From: Tatumella citrea
GTDB taxonomy: Bacteria; Pseudomonadota; Gammaproteobacteria; Enterobacterales; Enterobacteriaceae
Direction of reading: 5' to 3'
Assembly: GCF_002163585.1 (NCBI RefSeq)
Contig: NZ_CP015579.1
Span: forward strand, 1,550,001-1,614,000
DNA length: 64,000 bases
Shown here one piece after another: positions 36,176 to 44,578 of this stretch. The position numbers were made by a program, and so were the translations under genes. The notes beneath the pieces are model-generated. The model was not told the origin of the DNA and ran no database searches. It saw only the letters and a list, made by a program, of their open reading frames with translations. Within the stretch, counting starts at the first letter, position 1. Each line of letters starts with the position of its first letter.

Positions 36176-37378
36176 ATGTCTTTCTCTCAGGCTGTCAGTG
36201 GCCTTAATGCCGCCTCAGCGAATCTGGATGTCATTGGTAACAATATTGCCAACTCAGCAACTTCTGGTTTTAAAGCCAGCACGGCAGCCTTTGCCGATAT
36301 GTTTGCTGCCTCGCAAATCGGGCTGGGAACCAAGGTGTCGAAAGTGATTCAGGACTTCGGGGACGGGGCAACGACCTCTACCGGGCGTTCACTGGATGTG
36401 GCACTGAGTGGTAACGGTTTTTTTCGCCTGACTGATACCAGCGGTAATGTTTACTATTCACGCAATGGTCAGTTTTCTCTCGATGCTAACCGCAATCTGG
36501 TGAACACTGCGGGGCTGAGTGTTACCGGTTATCCTGCCAGTGGTATTCCGGCAGTAATTCAGACCGGAGCGAACCCGGGGCCGCTAAATATTCCGGACAC
36601 CCAGATGCAGGCAAATGCCACCACCAAAGCCTCGCTGGTGGCAAACCTGAATTCGACCGATTCGGTTCCTGATGTCACACCGTTTGATCCTACCGATGTT
36701 GATAGTTTCAATGCCAAAAGTACCGTCACGGTATTTGACTCGCAGGGGAACCAGCACCAGCTTGACCTCTACTTTGTCAAAGATGCTGATAATCAATGGA
36801 CCTGTAATCCGATAGATTCAACCACCGGACAAGCCTGTACCTCTTTCGATATGACGTTTGACGAGAACGGGGTACTGACCAGCGCACCGCAACAAACGCT
36901 GGTGATTCAGGGCAGCAATGGTGCTGCCGCCAATCAGTCGATCACCCTGAGCATGCTGAATAGTATGCAGCAGAACACCGGGACCTGCACATTTGGTAGT
37001 CCTGAGCAGGATGGATTTGCACCGGGCGATCTGACGGGCTATCGCGTTAATGAAGACGGCACCATCACCGGTACCTATTCCAATCAGAAAACTCAGTTAC
37101 TGGGACAGATTGTGTTGTCGTCTTTTGCTAACCCCGAGGGGCTTCAGTCACAGGGAGATAATGTCTGGGCTGAAACCAGTGCCTCGGGTCAGCCGGCGAT
37201 TGGCGTGGCAGACACTGGCAACTTTGGTTCACTGACTGCAGGAGCGCTTGAAGCATCCAATGTGGATATGAGCAAAGAGCTGGTCAATATGATAGTGGCA
37301 CAACGCAATTATCAGTCAAATGCGCAGACAATTAAGACCCAGGACCAGATCCTCAACACGCTGGTTAACCTGCGTTAA
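36176..37378 (+). CDS. flgE: Flagellar hook protein FlgE
   Basis: A 400-residue hook subunit. Rod/hook motif at the N-terminus (QAVSGLNAASANLDVIGNNIANSATSGFKAS), FlgE D2 domain in the middle (STVTVFDSQGNQHQLDLYFVK), and the C-terminal axial helix (ASNVDMSKELVNMIVAQRNYQSNAQTIKTQDQIL). It forms the universal joint. Three cysteines (residues about 210, 221, 271) lie in the outer domains, which is unusual for an extracellular axial protein. Confidence 0.96.
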   Translation: MSFSQAVSGLNAASANLDVIGNNIANSATSGFKASTAAFADMFAASQIGLGTKVSKVIQDFGDGATTSTGRSLDVALSGNGFFRLTDTSGNVYYSRNGQFSLDANRNLVNTAGLSVTGYPASGIPAVIQTGANPGPLNIPDTQMQANATTKASLVANLNSTDSVPDVTPFDPTDVDSFNAKSTVTVFDSQGNQHQLDLYFVKDADNQWTCNPIDSTTGQACTSFDMTFDENGVLTSAPQQTLVIQGSNGAAANQSITLSMLNSMQQNTGTCTFGSPEQDGFAPGDLTGYRVNEDGTITGTYSNQKTQLLGQIVLSSFANPEGLQSQGDNVWAETSASGQPAIGVADTGNFGSLTAGALEASNVDMSKELVNMIVAQRNYQSNAQTIKTQDQILNTLVNLR

Positions 37379-37393
37379 GCGAAGGGCTGAGCA

Positions 37394-38152
37394 ATGGATC
37401 ATGCAATTTATACCGCGATGGGAGGGGCCAGCCAGACTCTGGAAATGCAGGCCATTACCACCGCCAATCTGGCAAATATCTCAACTCCCGGTTTCAGAGC
37501 GCAACTCAGTGCAATGCGGGCAGTTCCGGTGAACGGGCCGACGATACCTACCCGGACCTTAGTGGCTGCGTCCACACCAGCGGCTGATATGTCTGCCGGG
37601 AAGCTGGATTACACCGAACGTCCGCTGGATGTTGCGGTGGAGCCTGATGGCTGGCTGGCAATTCGTATGGCTGATGGCAGCGAAGCTTATACCCGTAACG
37701 GCAATATGCAGCTGGATTCACAGGGAATGCTGACCATTGCCGGTCACCCGGTGATTGGTGAAGACGGGCCGATTGCGCTTCCTCAGAATGCGCAGCTGAC
37801 CATCGCTGCCGATGGTTCAATTACCGCTCTGAACCCGGGAGATCAGCCCAATGCCACTGTACAGGTGGCACGGCTGAAACTGGTTCATGCGGGTCCGACA
37901 ACCCTGCAACGTTCTGACGATGGTTTTTTTCGGCCAACGCCACAGGTGGTTCAGCAGTCGGGACCAGTCTTACCTGCTGACCTGAATCTGCGGGTGATGC
38001 CCGGGGTACTTGAGGGTAGTAACGTCAACCCGGCCGAAACTATGGTGGCCATGATCAATCAGGCCAGACGCTTTGAGATGCAGATGAAAGTAATAGGCAG
38101 CGTTGACCAGAACGAACAGAAAGCCAACCAGTTATTGTCATTAAATAGCTAA
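37394..38152 (+). CDS. flgF: Flagellar proximal rod protein FlgF
   Basis: A 252-residue rod protein. It shows MDHAIYTAMGGASQTLEMQAITTANLANISTPGFRAQL at the start, the FlgE/F/G-like core (LDVAVEPDGWLAIRMADGSEAYTRNGNMQLDSQG) and the C-terminal axial helix (ESNVNP-type GSNVNPAETMVAMINQARRFEMQMK). It joins proximal rod to FlgG. Confidence 0.96.
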   Translation: MDHAIYTAMGGASQTLEMQAITTANLANISTPGFRAQLSAMRAVPVNGPTIPTRTLVAASTPAADMSAGKLDYTERPLDVAVEPDGWLAIRMADGSEAYTRNGNMQLDSQGMLTIAGHPVIGEDGPIALPQNAQLTIAADGSITALNPGDQPNATVQVARLKLVHAGPTTLQRSDDGFFRPTPQVVQQSGPVLPADLNLRVMPGVLEGSNVNPAETMVAMINQARRFEMQMKVIGSVDQNEQKANQLLSLNS

Positions 38153-38167
38153 GGGAACCGACTGACA

Positions 38168-38950
38168 ATGATACGTTCTTTATGGATAGCAAAAACCGGT
38201 CTGGATGCTCAGCAGACCAATATGGATGTCATTTCCAATAATCTGGCAAACGTCAGTACTAACGGCTTTAAGCGTTCGCGGGCGGTATTTGAAGATTTGA
38301 TCTATCAGACGTTACGCCAGCCCGGAACCCAGTCTTCCGAACAGGATACTTTACCTTCAGGGCTACAGATTGGCACCGGTGTTCGCCCGGTGACGACCGA
38401 ACGATTGCATGCGCAAGGCAACCTGTCAAAAACCGACAATGCCAAAGACATTGCCATCAATGGCCAGGGGTACTTTCAGGTGCTGTTACCGGATGGCAGT
38501 TCGGCATATACCCGTGATGGCTCATTTCAGGTAGACCAGAATGGTCAGCTGGTGAATAACACCGGGTTTCAGGTTCAGCCAGGGATTACCATTCCTGCAA
38601 ATGCGCTGAGTATTACCATCTCACGTGACGGTGTTGTCAGTGTGACTCAGCCCGGTCAGACCCAGGCCGCTCAGGTGGGTCAGCTCACTCTGAATACCTT
38701 TGTTAACGATGCTGGTCTGGACAGTAAAGGAGAAAATCTCTATCAGGAAACTCAGGCGTCCGGAGCTCCGACAGAAAGCACTCCGGGTCAGAATGGCGCG
38801 GGATTGCTCTATCAGGGCTATGTTGAAACCTCAAACGTCAATGTTGCCGAAGAATTGGTATCGATGATCCAGACTCAGCGGGCTTACGAAATTAACAGCA
38901 AAGCAATCAGTACTTCAGATCAGATGCTACAGCGTCTGACACAACTCTGA
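38168..38950 (+). CDS. flgG: Flagellar distal rod protein FlgG
   Basis: A 260-residue distal rod subunit, the same length as E. coli. It opens with [44 protein letters not shown], including the FlgG-specific YQTLRQPG region that stiffens the rod, and ends with [29 protein letters not shown]. It crosses the periplasm through the P and L rings. Confidence 0.97.
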   Translation: MIRSLWIAKTGLDAQQTNMDVISNNLANVSTNGFKRSRAVFEDLIYQTLRQPGTQSSEQDTLPSGLQIGTGVRPVTTERLHAQGNLSKTDNAKDIAINGQGYFQVLLPDGSSAYTRDGSFQVDQNGQLVNNTGFQVQPGITIPANALSITISRDGVVSVTQPGQTQAAQVGQLTLNTFVNDAGLDSKGENLYQETQASGAPTESTPGQNGAGLLYQGYVETSNVNVAEELVSMIQTQRAYEINSKAISTSDQMLQRLTQL

Positions 38951-39012
38951 TTATCCTGGCTGCCGGTGGCCTCTGGCTGCCGGTGTATTATTTCTGAAGA
39001 GCGAGATCCACT

Positions 39013-39708
39013 GTGGCGAAGTTTGCTTTGTACAAAGGAATGATCCCGGCCCTGTTGCTGATGACGGGCGGTTGCGCCCTGATACCACAGACCCCGCTGG
39101 TAAAAGGCACCACTACTGCGGTACCGCCGCCTCCGGGCAATCCGGTGGTGGACGGTTCAATATTTCAGGGAGTTGCCCCTGTCAGTTATGGCTATCAGCC
39201 ACTGTTTGAAGACCGTCGGCCAAGAAATATTGGCGATACCCTGACTATCGTGTTGCAGGAAAATGTCAGTGCCAGCAAGAGTTCTTCCAGTAATGCCAGT
39301 CGCAAGGGCAGCAGCAGTTTCGGGCTAACCGCAACTCCCCGTTTCCTGAACGGGCTTCTTGGTGGTGATAAAACCAGTTTTGACGGCAGTGGTGGCCATG
39401 ATTTTGACGGAAAAGGAGGCGCGACTGCGAATAACACCTTTACCGGCACCATTACTGTTACCGTGGATAAAGTGCTGACCAACGGCAATCTCAATGTAGT
39501 CGGTGAAAAACAGATTGCGATTAATCAGGGCACCGAATTTATTCGTTTCTCCGGAGTGGTCAATCCACGCACCATCAATGCCAGTAATTCTGTGGTTTCT
39601 ACATCAGTTGCTGATGCCCGCATCGAATATGTCGGTAATGGTTATATTAATGAAGCGCAACAGATGGGCTGGCTGCAACGCTTTTTCCTGAATGTTTCCC
39701 CTATGTAG
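39013..39708 (+). CDS. flgH: Flagellar L-ring lipoprotein FlgH
   Basis: A 231-residue outer-membrane lipoprotein that forms the L-ring bushing. Signal peptide with lipobox MTGGC. The core ([82 protein letters not shown]) is highly conserved. The start is GTG at 39013. ATG 39040 would leave too short a signal. Confidence 0.96.
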   Translation: MAKFALYKGMIPALLLMTGGCALIPQTPLVKGTTTAVPPPPGNPVVDGSIFQGVAPVSYGYQPLFEDRRPRNIGDTLTIVLQENVSASKSSSSNASRKGSSSFGLTATPRFLNGLLGGDKTSFDGSGGHDFDGKGGATANNTFTGTITVTVDKVLTNGNLNVVGEKQIAINQGTEFIRFSGVVNPRTINASNSVVSTSVADARIEYVGNGYINEAQQMGWLQRFFLNVSPM

Positions 39709-39720
39709 GAGGCCGGACTG

Positions 39721-40830
39721 ATGATGGCATTATTTCGACGGGCCAGCGAATTGCTGATCTGCTGTGTTCTTTGTCTGCCCGCCCATGCGGAACGTATCCG
39801 CGATTTAACCACCGTTCAGGGCGTCCGTGAAAACCAGCTGATTGGTTACGGGCTGGTGGTGGGACTGGACGGTACGGGTGACCAGACCACGCAAACCCCG
39901 TTTACTACCCAGACGATGACCAATATGTTGTCACAGTTGGGAATCACTGTGCCTGGCGGGACCAATATTCAGCTTAAAAATGTGGCTGCTGTAATGGTTA
40001 CCGCCAGTTTGCCGGCATTTGCTCATCAGGGACAAAATATTGATGTAGTCGTCTCTTCAATGGGTAACGCCAAGAGTTTGCGCGGCGGCACGTTGCTGTT
40101 GACCCCGATGAAAGGGGTGGATAATCAGGTGTATGCACTGGCCCAGGGGAATATCCTGGTGAGCGGTGCCGGAGCCCAGTCCGGTGGCAGCAGCGTGCAG
40201 GTGAATCAGTTAAATGGCGGGCGGATTACCGGCGGCGCCATCGTTGAACGTGAACTGCCCAGTGATTTTGGTACCCGCAATGAACTTGTATTGCAGTTGA
40301 ATCAGCAGGATTTCACCACTGCGCAGCGAATTGCTGATGTGATTAATCGTTATACCGGTTATCCGGCGGCTGCGCCGCTGGACGGAAGTACTATCCGGGT
40401 AAAAGCCTCGCCTTCGCACACTCAACAGGTGGAGTTACTGGCTGGCATACAGAATCTGGAAGTGACGGTGCCGGTGGAAGATGCCCGTGTGATTATTAAC
40501 TCACGAACCGGCGCGGTGGTTATGAACCGGGAGGTTCAGCTCAGCACCTGTGCGGTGGCGCAGGGCGGTTTGTCGGTCACTATTGACCGCCAGCAGCAGG
40601 TAAGCCAACCGAATACCCCGCTTGCCGGAGGACAGACTGTCACCACGCCACGTACGACGATAGATATGCGTCAACAGGGGGGAGCACTACAGCATGTACA
40701 GGCCAGCGCCACCCTCAACAGTGTTATCCGTGCGCTTAATACGCTGGGGGCTACACCTAATGATCTGATGTCTATCCTGCAGGCGATGCAGTCGGCCGGA
40801 TGCTTGCGAGCGAAGCTGGAGATCATTTAA
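39721..40830 (+). CDS. flgI: Flagellar P-ring protein FlgI
   Basis: A 369-residue periplasmic protein that forms the P-ring around the rod, with a Sec signal (cleavage near AHA-ER). Mature start [38 protein letters not shown] is diagnostic. Two Cys (in LSTCAVAQG and in SAGCLRAK) correspond to the pair that DsbA joins in E. coli FlgI. Its TAA overlaps the flgJ ATG (TAATG). Confidence 0.97.
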   Translation: MMALFRRASELLICCVLCLPAHAERIRDLTTVQGVRENQLIGYGLVVGLDGTGDQTTQTPFTTQTMTNMLSQLGITVPGGTNIQLKNVAAVMVTASLPAFAHQGQNIDVVVSSMGNAKSLRGGTLLLTPMKGVDNQVYALAQGNILVSGAGAQSGGSSVQVNQLNGGRITGGAIVERELPSDFGTRNELVLQLNQQDFTTAQRIADVINRYTGYPAAAPLDGSTIRVKASPSHTQQVELLAGIQNLEVTVPVEDARVIINSRTGAVVMNREVQLSTCAVAQGGLSVTIDRQQQVSQPNTPLAGGQTVTTPRTTIDMRQQGGALQHVQASATLNSVIRALNTLGATPNDLMSILQAMQSAGCLRAKLEII

Positions 40831-41759
40831 TGCAAATCGGCGATACGGTAAATGATTTAGCGTATGACAGTAATGCGCTGGATAAACTGAAGCGGGAGGC
40901 CATTGCCCACCCCCGCACTCAGGCAATGGCGGTGGCCCGTCAGGTAGAGAGCTTGTTTATGCAGATGATGCTGAAAAGTATGCGTGAGACTCTGCCTGAG
41001 GACCCGCTGTTTGGTAGTCAGCAGGGTAAGTTGTTTACTTCGCTTTATGACCAGCAAATCTCCCAGTTGGCCGGGGGACGGGGACTGGGTATGGCAGAGA
41101 TGATTGCACGGCAGATGGTTCCTGCTGAGAAACCCGATGAACGAACGGGCACAGTTCCTTTACCTCTGGGAGATGAGCGGCGGGCTGTATTGCCGCAGAC
41201 CACGGCGATACAGCAACAGATCCGCGCGGCAGTACCTGACTTTTCAGCGCCTTCTGCCGGAGTGGAGGAGTTTCTGCAACGTCTGCGACAGCCCGCCCGT
41301 CAGGTCAGTGACCTTAGTGGTATTCCTCATCATCTTATCCTTGCTCAGGCTGCACTGGAAACCGGCTGGGGACACCGACAAATACTGCGCAATAACGGTT
41401 TACCCAGCTTCAATGTGTTCGGAATTAAAGCCAGTAGTGACTGGAAGGGAGAAACAACCACGGTGGTGACTACCGAGTATCAGCAAGGGATGGCTGCGAA
41501 ACAGCTGGCCAGTTTCCGGGTTTATCACTCTTACCGTGAAGCTCTGGAGGATTATGCTCGCCTGCTGACCAGCAATCCTCGTTACCGTCAGGTAACGACT
41601 GCGGGTTCGGCTGAGTCCGGGGCGCATGCCCTGCAGGCAGCAGGATATGCAACCGATCCTCATTATGCGGGCAAACTGATTTCAGTGATCCGTCAGCTTA
41701 AACAGAGCAGCCAGCAGGCGGTACAGAACGTAACAAGTGATCTGCGCGATTTATTCTGA
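40830..41759 (+). CDS. flgJ: Flagellar rod cap / muramidase FlgJ
   Basis: A 309-residue two-domain protein. The N-terminal part caps the growing rod (VARQVESLFMQMMLKSMRETLPEDPLFGSQQGKLFTSLYDQQIS). The C-terminal part is a GH73 beta-N-acetylglucosaminidase that opens peptidoglycan (HHLILAQAALETGWGHRQI with the catalytic Glu; NVFGIKASSDWKG; FRVYHSYREALEDYARLL). ATG 40830 overlaps the flgI stop, and ATG 40800 inside flgI is less likely. Confidence 0.95.
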   Translation: MQIGDTVNDLAYDSNALDKLKREAIAHPRTQAMAVARQVESLFMQMMLKSMRETLPEDPLFGSQQGKLFTSLYDQQISQLAGGRGLGMAEMIARQMVPAEKPDERTGTVPLPLGDERRAVLPQTTAIQQQIRAAVPDFSAPSAGVEEFLQRLRQPARQVSDLSGIPHHLILAQAALETGWGHRQILRNNGLPSFNVFGIKASSDWKGETTTVVTTEYQQGMAAKQLASFRVYHSYREALEDYARLLTSNPRYRQVTTAGSAESGAHALQAAGYATDPHYAGKLISVIRQLKQSSQQAVQNVTSDLRDLF

Positions 41760-41766
41760 TTTTTGT

Positions 41767-41793
41767 TCAGGTTCACCGCAATTCAACCGATAA
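41767..41793 (+). promoter_or_regulatory. Sigma-28 promoter of flgKL
   Basis: TCAGGTTC, an 11-base spacer and ACCGATAA match the sigma-28 consensus (five of eight and seven of eight positions). It sits 66 bases before flgK, where the E. coli class 3 flgKL promoter lies. Confidence 0.75.
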
Positions 41794-41859
41794 CTGAAAC
41801 AGATAACCAGGCCTCAGGCCAATGATGACCTGTGGCATAACCGATTTCCGGAGACCAGC

Positions 41860-43500
41860 ATGTCAGCTCTGATTAATTCCGCAATGAGCGGTCTGAGCGC
41901 CGCTCAGTCCGCACTCAATATTACCAGTGCCAATATCAGCAACTACACCGTTGCCGGTTATAACCGGCAGCAGGTATTACTGGCACAGGCCAACAGTACA
42001 TTCAGTGGTAATGCCTGGTATGGCAATGGAGTGAAAGTGGATGGTGTGCAAAGACAATATGATGAACTGATTACCCGTCAGTTACGGACTGCCAGCGCTC
42101 TGAACAGCGCGGCCGGCAGCCAGTATACCCAGCTGTCGGGTATCGATAATCTGATGACCATGAACGGCAATGACCTGTCCGATTCATTCCAGTCATTTTT
42201 TAAAAATATCCAGAACGTAATTGATAGTGCAGAAGACCCGTCAGCCCGTCAGGCAATGTTCAGTGATGCTCAGTCACTGGCCGGGCAACTACGTACCATG
42301 CAGCAGTATCTGGATAATCTGCAATCAAATACCAATGACCAAATCAGCGATACGATTAGCAGCATAAATTCAGATACCCGGCAGATTGCTGCGTTAAATA
42401 AACAGATAGCCAGGTTATCCGGTAACGGTGAAGCCCCTAATAACCTGCTGGACCAACGTGATCAGCTGGTAAGTGACCTTAATAATCTGACCGCGGTGAA
42501 TGTCTCTGTGCAGGACGGCAATATGGTGGTGTCATTGCCCAACGGTTTGACGCTGGTAAACGGGGATCAGACAACTCAGATGAAAGCCATGCCATCAGCG
42601 GCGGATCCTACCCGGCTGGTTCCTGGCTACACAGATAAGACTGCGGGTGATACTCCGCTTCCGGATAAATTATTTACCGGTGGTTCTCTGAGCGGTTTGC
42701 TGAAATTTCGCAGCGAAGACCTGGACAGTGTTCAGAGTCAGTTGGGGCAAATGGCAGTGACCTTTGCCACCAGGATGAACCAGATCCAGCACCAGGGTTA
42801 TGACAGTGATGGCAATGAAGGGAGTGATTTTTTTACTGTTGGTTCACCGGTGGTTTTCGGTAACAGTAAAAATAGTTCAGATACTTCAGTCAGTGCGGCG
42901 TATTCAGACACCAGTGCTCTGCAGGCTTCAGATTACCGTGTGGCTTATCAGGGCGGGCAGTGGAAGGTGACCCGGCTTTCCGATAACCAAACGATTACCC
43001 CACAAATAAGCGATGACCAGGGAGAGACCCATTTGTCATTTGACGGGCTGGATTTGACCGTAAATGGTTCTCCGGCCGAAAAAGACAGCTTCCTGGTGAA
43101 ACCTCTCAGTGAAGCCGGTCGTGATTTCTCGGTGGCACTGACCAGTGGCTCACAGATTGCAGCAGCCGGAGAAACCGGAGCAGCCAGTGATAACAGTAAT
43201 GTCAAAAAAATGCTGGAGTTGCAGGATGAGAAAATGGTTGGTGGCAAGGCCACGCTGACACAGGCCTACGGTTCGATGGTCAGTTATGTCGGGAATAAAA
43301 CCAGCAGCCTGCAAAGCAGCTGTGATACTCAACAACTGGTGGTTGACCAGCTGACCCAGCGTCAACAATCTGTTTCCGGAGTAAACCTGGATGAAGAGTA
43401 CTCAATGTTGACGCAATACCAGCAATATTACATCGCCAATACCAAAGTACTGCAGACGGCAGACACATTATTCAATTCGTTGATCAGTATTACCGGTTGA
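41860..43500 (+). CDS. flgK: Flagellar hook-filament junction protein FlgK
   Basis: A 546-residue junction protein (HAP1). N-terminal axial motif LINSAMSGLSAAQSALNITSANISNYTVAGYNRQ, the ARQAMFSDAQSLAGQLR helix, and the C-terminal SGVNLDEEYSMLTQYQQYYIANTKVLQTADTLFNSLISI. Exported with FlgN help. One Cys near residue 488 in the coiled C-terminal part is unusual. Co-transcribed with flgL. Confidence 0.96.
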   Translation: MSALINSAMSGLSAAQSALNITSANISNYTVAGYNRQQVLLAQANSTFSGNAWYGNGVKVDGVQRQYDELITRQLRTASALNSAAGSQYTQLSGIDNLMTMNGNDLSDSFQSFFKNIQNVIDSAEDPSARQAMFSDAQSLAGQLRTMQQYLDNLQSNTNDQISDTISSINSDTRQIAALNKQIARLSGNGEAPNNLLDQRDQLVSDLNNLTAVNVSVQDGNMVVSLPNGLTLVNGDQTTQMKAMPSAADPTRLVPGYTDKTAGDTPLPDKLFTGGSLSGLLKFRSEDLDSVQSQLGQMAVTFATRMNQIQHQGYDSDGNEGSDFFTVGSPVVFGNSKNSSDTSVSAAYSDTSALQASDYRVAYQGGQWKVTRLSDNQTITPQISDDQGETHLSFDGLDLTVNGSPAEKDSFLVKPLSEAGRDFSVALTSGSQIAAAGETGAASDNSNVKKMLELQDEKMVGGKATLTQAYGSMVSYVGNKTSSLQSSCDTQQLVVDQLTQRQQSVSGVNLDEEYSMLTQYQQYYIANTKVLQTADTLFNSLISITG

Positions 43501-43528
43501 TGTGGAGCTAACATAAAGGAGAAAAGGT

Positions 43529-44491
43529 ATGAGGCTCAGTACCAGTTTGATTTTTGCACGACAGATGCAGGGAATGAGTAATGCGCAGAGTCGCTGGCTG
43601 GAGAGCGGAATGCGGATATCAACAGGAAAAAGAGTGACTAAACCTTCCGATGATCCTATTTCGGCGTCCCAGGCAGTGAATGTGTCTCAGACGCAAAATA
43701 AAGATGCGCAATATGAGCTGGCACAGTCATTTGCGAACCAGTCTTTGGCCTATGAAGAGAACGCTTTAAGCAGTGTCAGCGACTGTATTGAAACGGCACT
43801 GACTCAGGTGGTTTATGGCTCTACCGGCACCCTGAATGATGATGACCGCGCCTCGATTGCCACCCAGCTTACCGGAATTCGCGATCAACTGGTGGACCTG
43901 GCGAACACTCAGGACAGTAATGGTCGCTATATTTTCGCTGGCTATAAAACCCAGCAACAGCCGTTTATCAACAGCGGCGGAAGTGTGATTTATCAGGGTG
44001 GAGATGACGCTATCAGCCAGAAAGTCAGCAGCCAGCGTACGATGACGATTGGCCATCCCGGCAATCAGATATTTATGTCGCTAACCGCAAATGCCACTCC
44101 GGAACCGGATGGCTCAGCCAGCGAAACCAGCGTTTTTAATATGCTTGATTCAGCGATAAAAGCGCTGAGTGTGCCGCAGTCTGGTGCGACTGATGGGACT
44201 ATTGAACAGTTCGGCGACACTATGGATAAGGTGAACCGTGGTTTACACAACGCGCTGAATAATGTGTTGAGCGTACGTTCAGAGATTGGTACCGGACTTT
44301 CGGAGCTGGATAAACTGGACAGTCAGGGGCAGGATCGGGGCGTTATCCTCAGTTCTCAGATGAGCCAACTGACGGATGCCGATATTACTCAGTCGATCTC
44401 CGATTACACGATGCAGCAAACGGCTTTGCAGGCCAGCTATCAAACCTTTAGCGCAATGTCGAAATTATCATTGTTTCAGCTCAACAGCTGA
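43529..44491 (+). CDS. flgL: Flagellar hook-filament junction protein FlgL
   Basis: A 320-residue flagellin-like junction protein (HAP3). N-terminal flagellin helix (MQGMSNAQSRWLESGMRISTGKRVTKPSDDPISASQAVNVSQTQNKDAQYE) and C-terminal helix (DITQSISDYTMQQTALQASYQTFSAMSKLSLFQ). It links FlgK to the filament. One Cys near residue 86. It ends at a shared terminator facing rne. Confidence 0.95.
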   Translation: MRLSTSLIFARQMQGMSNAQSRWLESGMRISTGKRVTKPSDDPISASQAVNVSQTQNKDAQYELAQSFANQSLAYEENALSSVSDCIETALTQVVYGSTGTLNDDDRASIATQLTGIRDQLVDLANTQDSNGRYIFAGYKTQQQPFINSGGSVIYQGGDDAISQKVSSQRTMTIGHPGNQIFMSLTANATPEPDGSASETSVFNMLDSAIKALSVPQSGATDGTIEQFGDTMDKVNRGLHNALNNVLSVRSEIGTGLSELDKLDSQGQDRGVILSSQMSQLTDADITQSISDYTMQQTALQASYQTFSAMSKLSLFQLNS

Positions 44492-44502
44492 ACGCAGGCA
44501 AT

Positions 44503-44536
44503 AAAAAACCTGACCGGTAAGGGTCAGGTTTTTTTT
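44503..44536. terminator. Bidirectional terminator between flgL and rne
   Basis: AACCTGACC (44507-44515... loop GGTAAG) pairs with GGTCAGGTT (44522-44530). T8 on the plus strand and A6 on the left give efficient ends for both converging genes. Confidence 0.85.
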
Positions 44537-44578
44537 GGCTGTGTTTTGCTCACACGGGGAGCATCACAGGGTTTAGCC

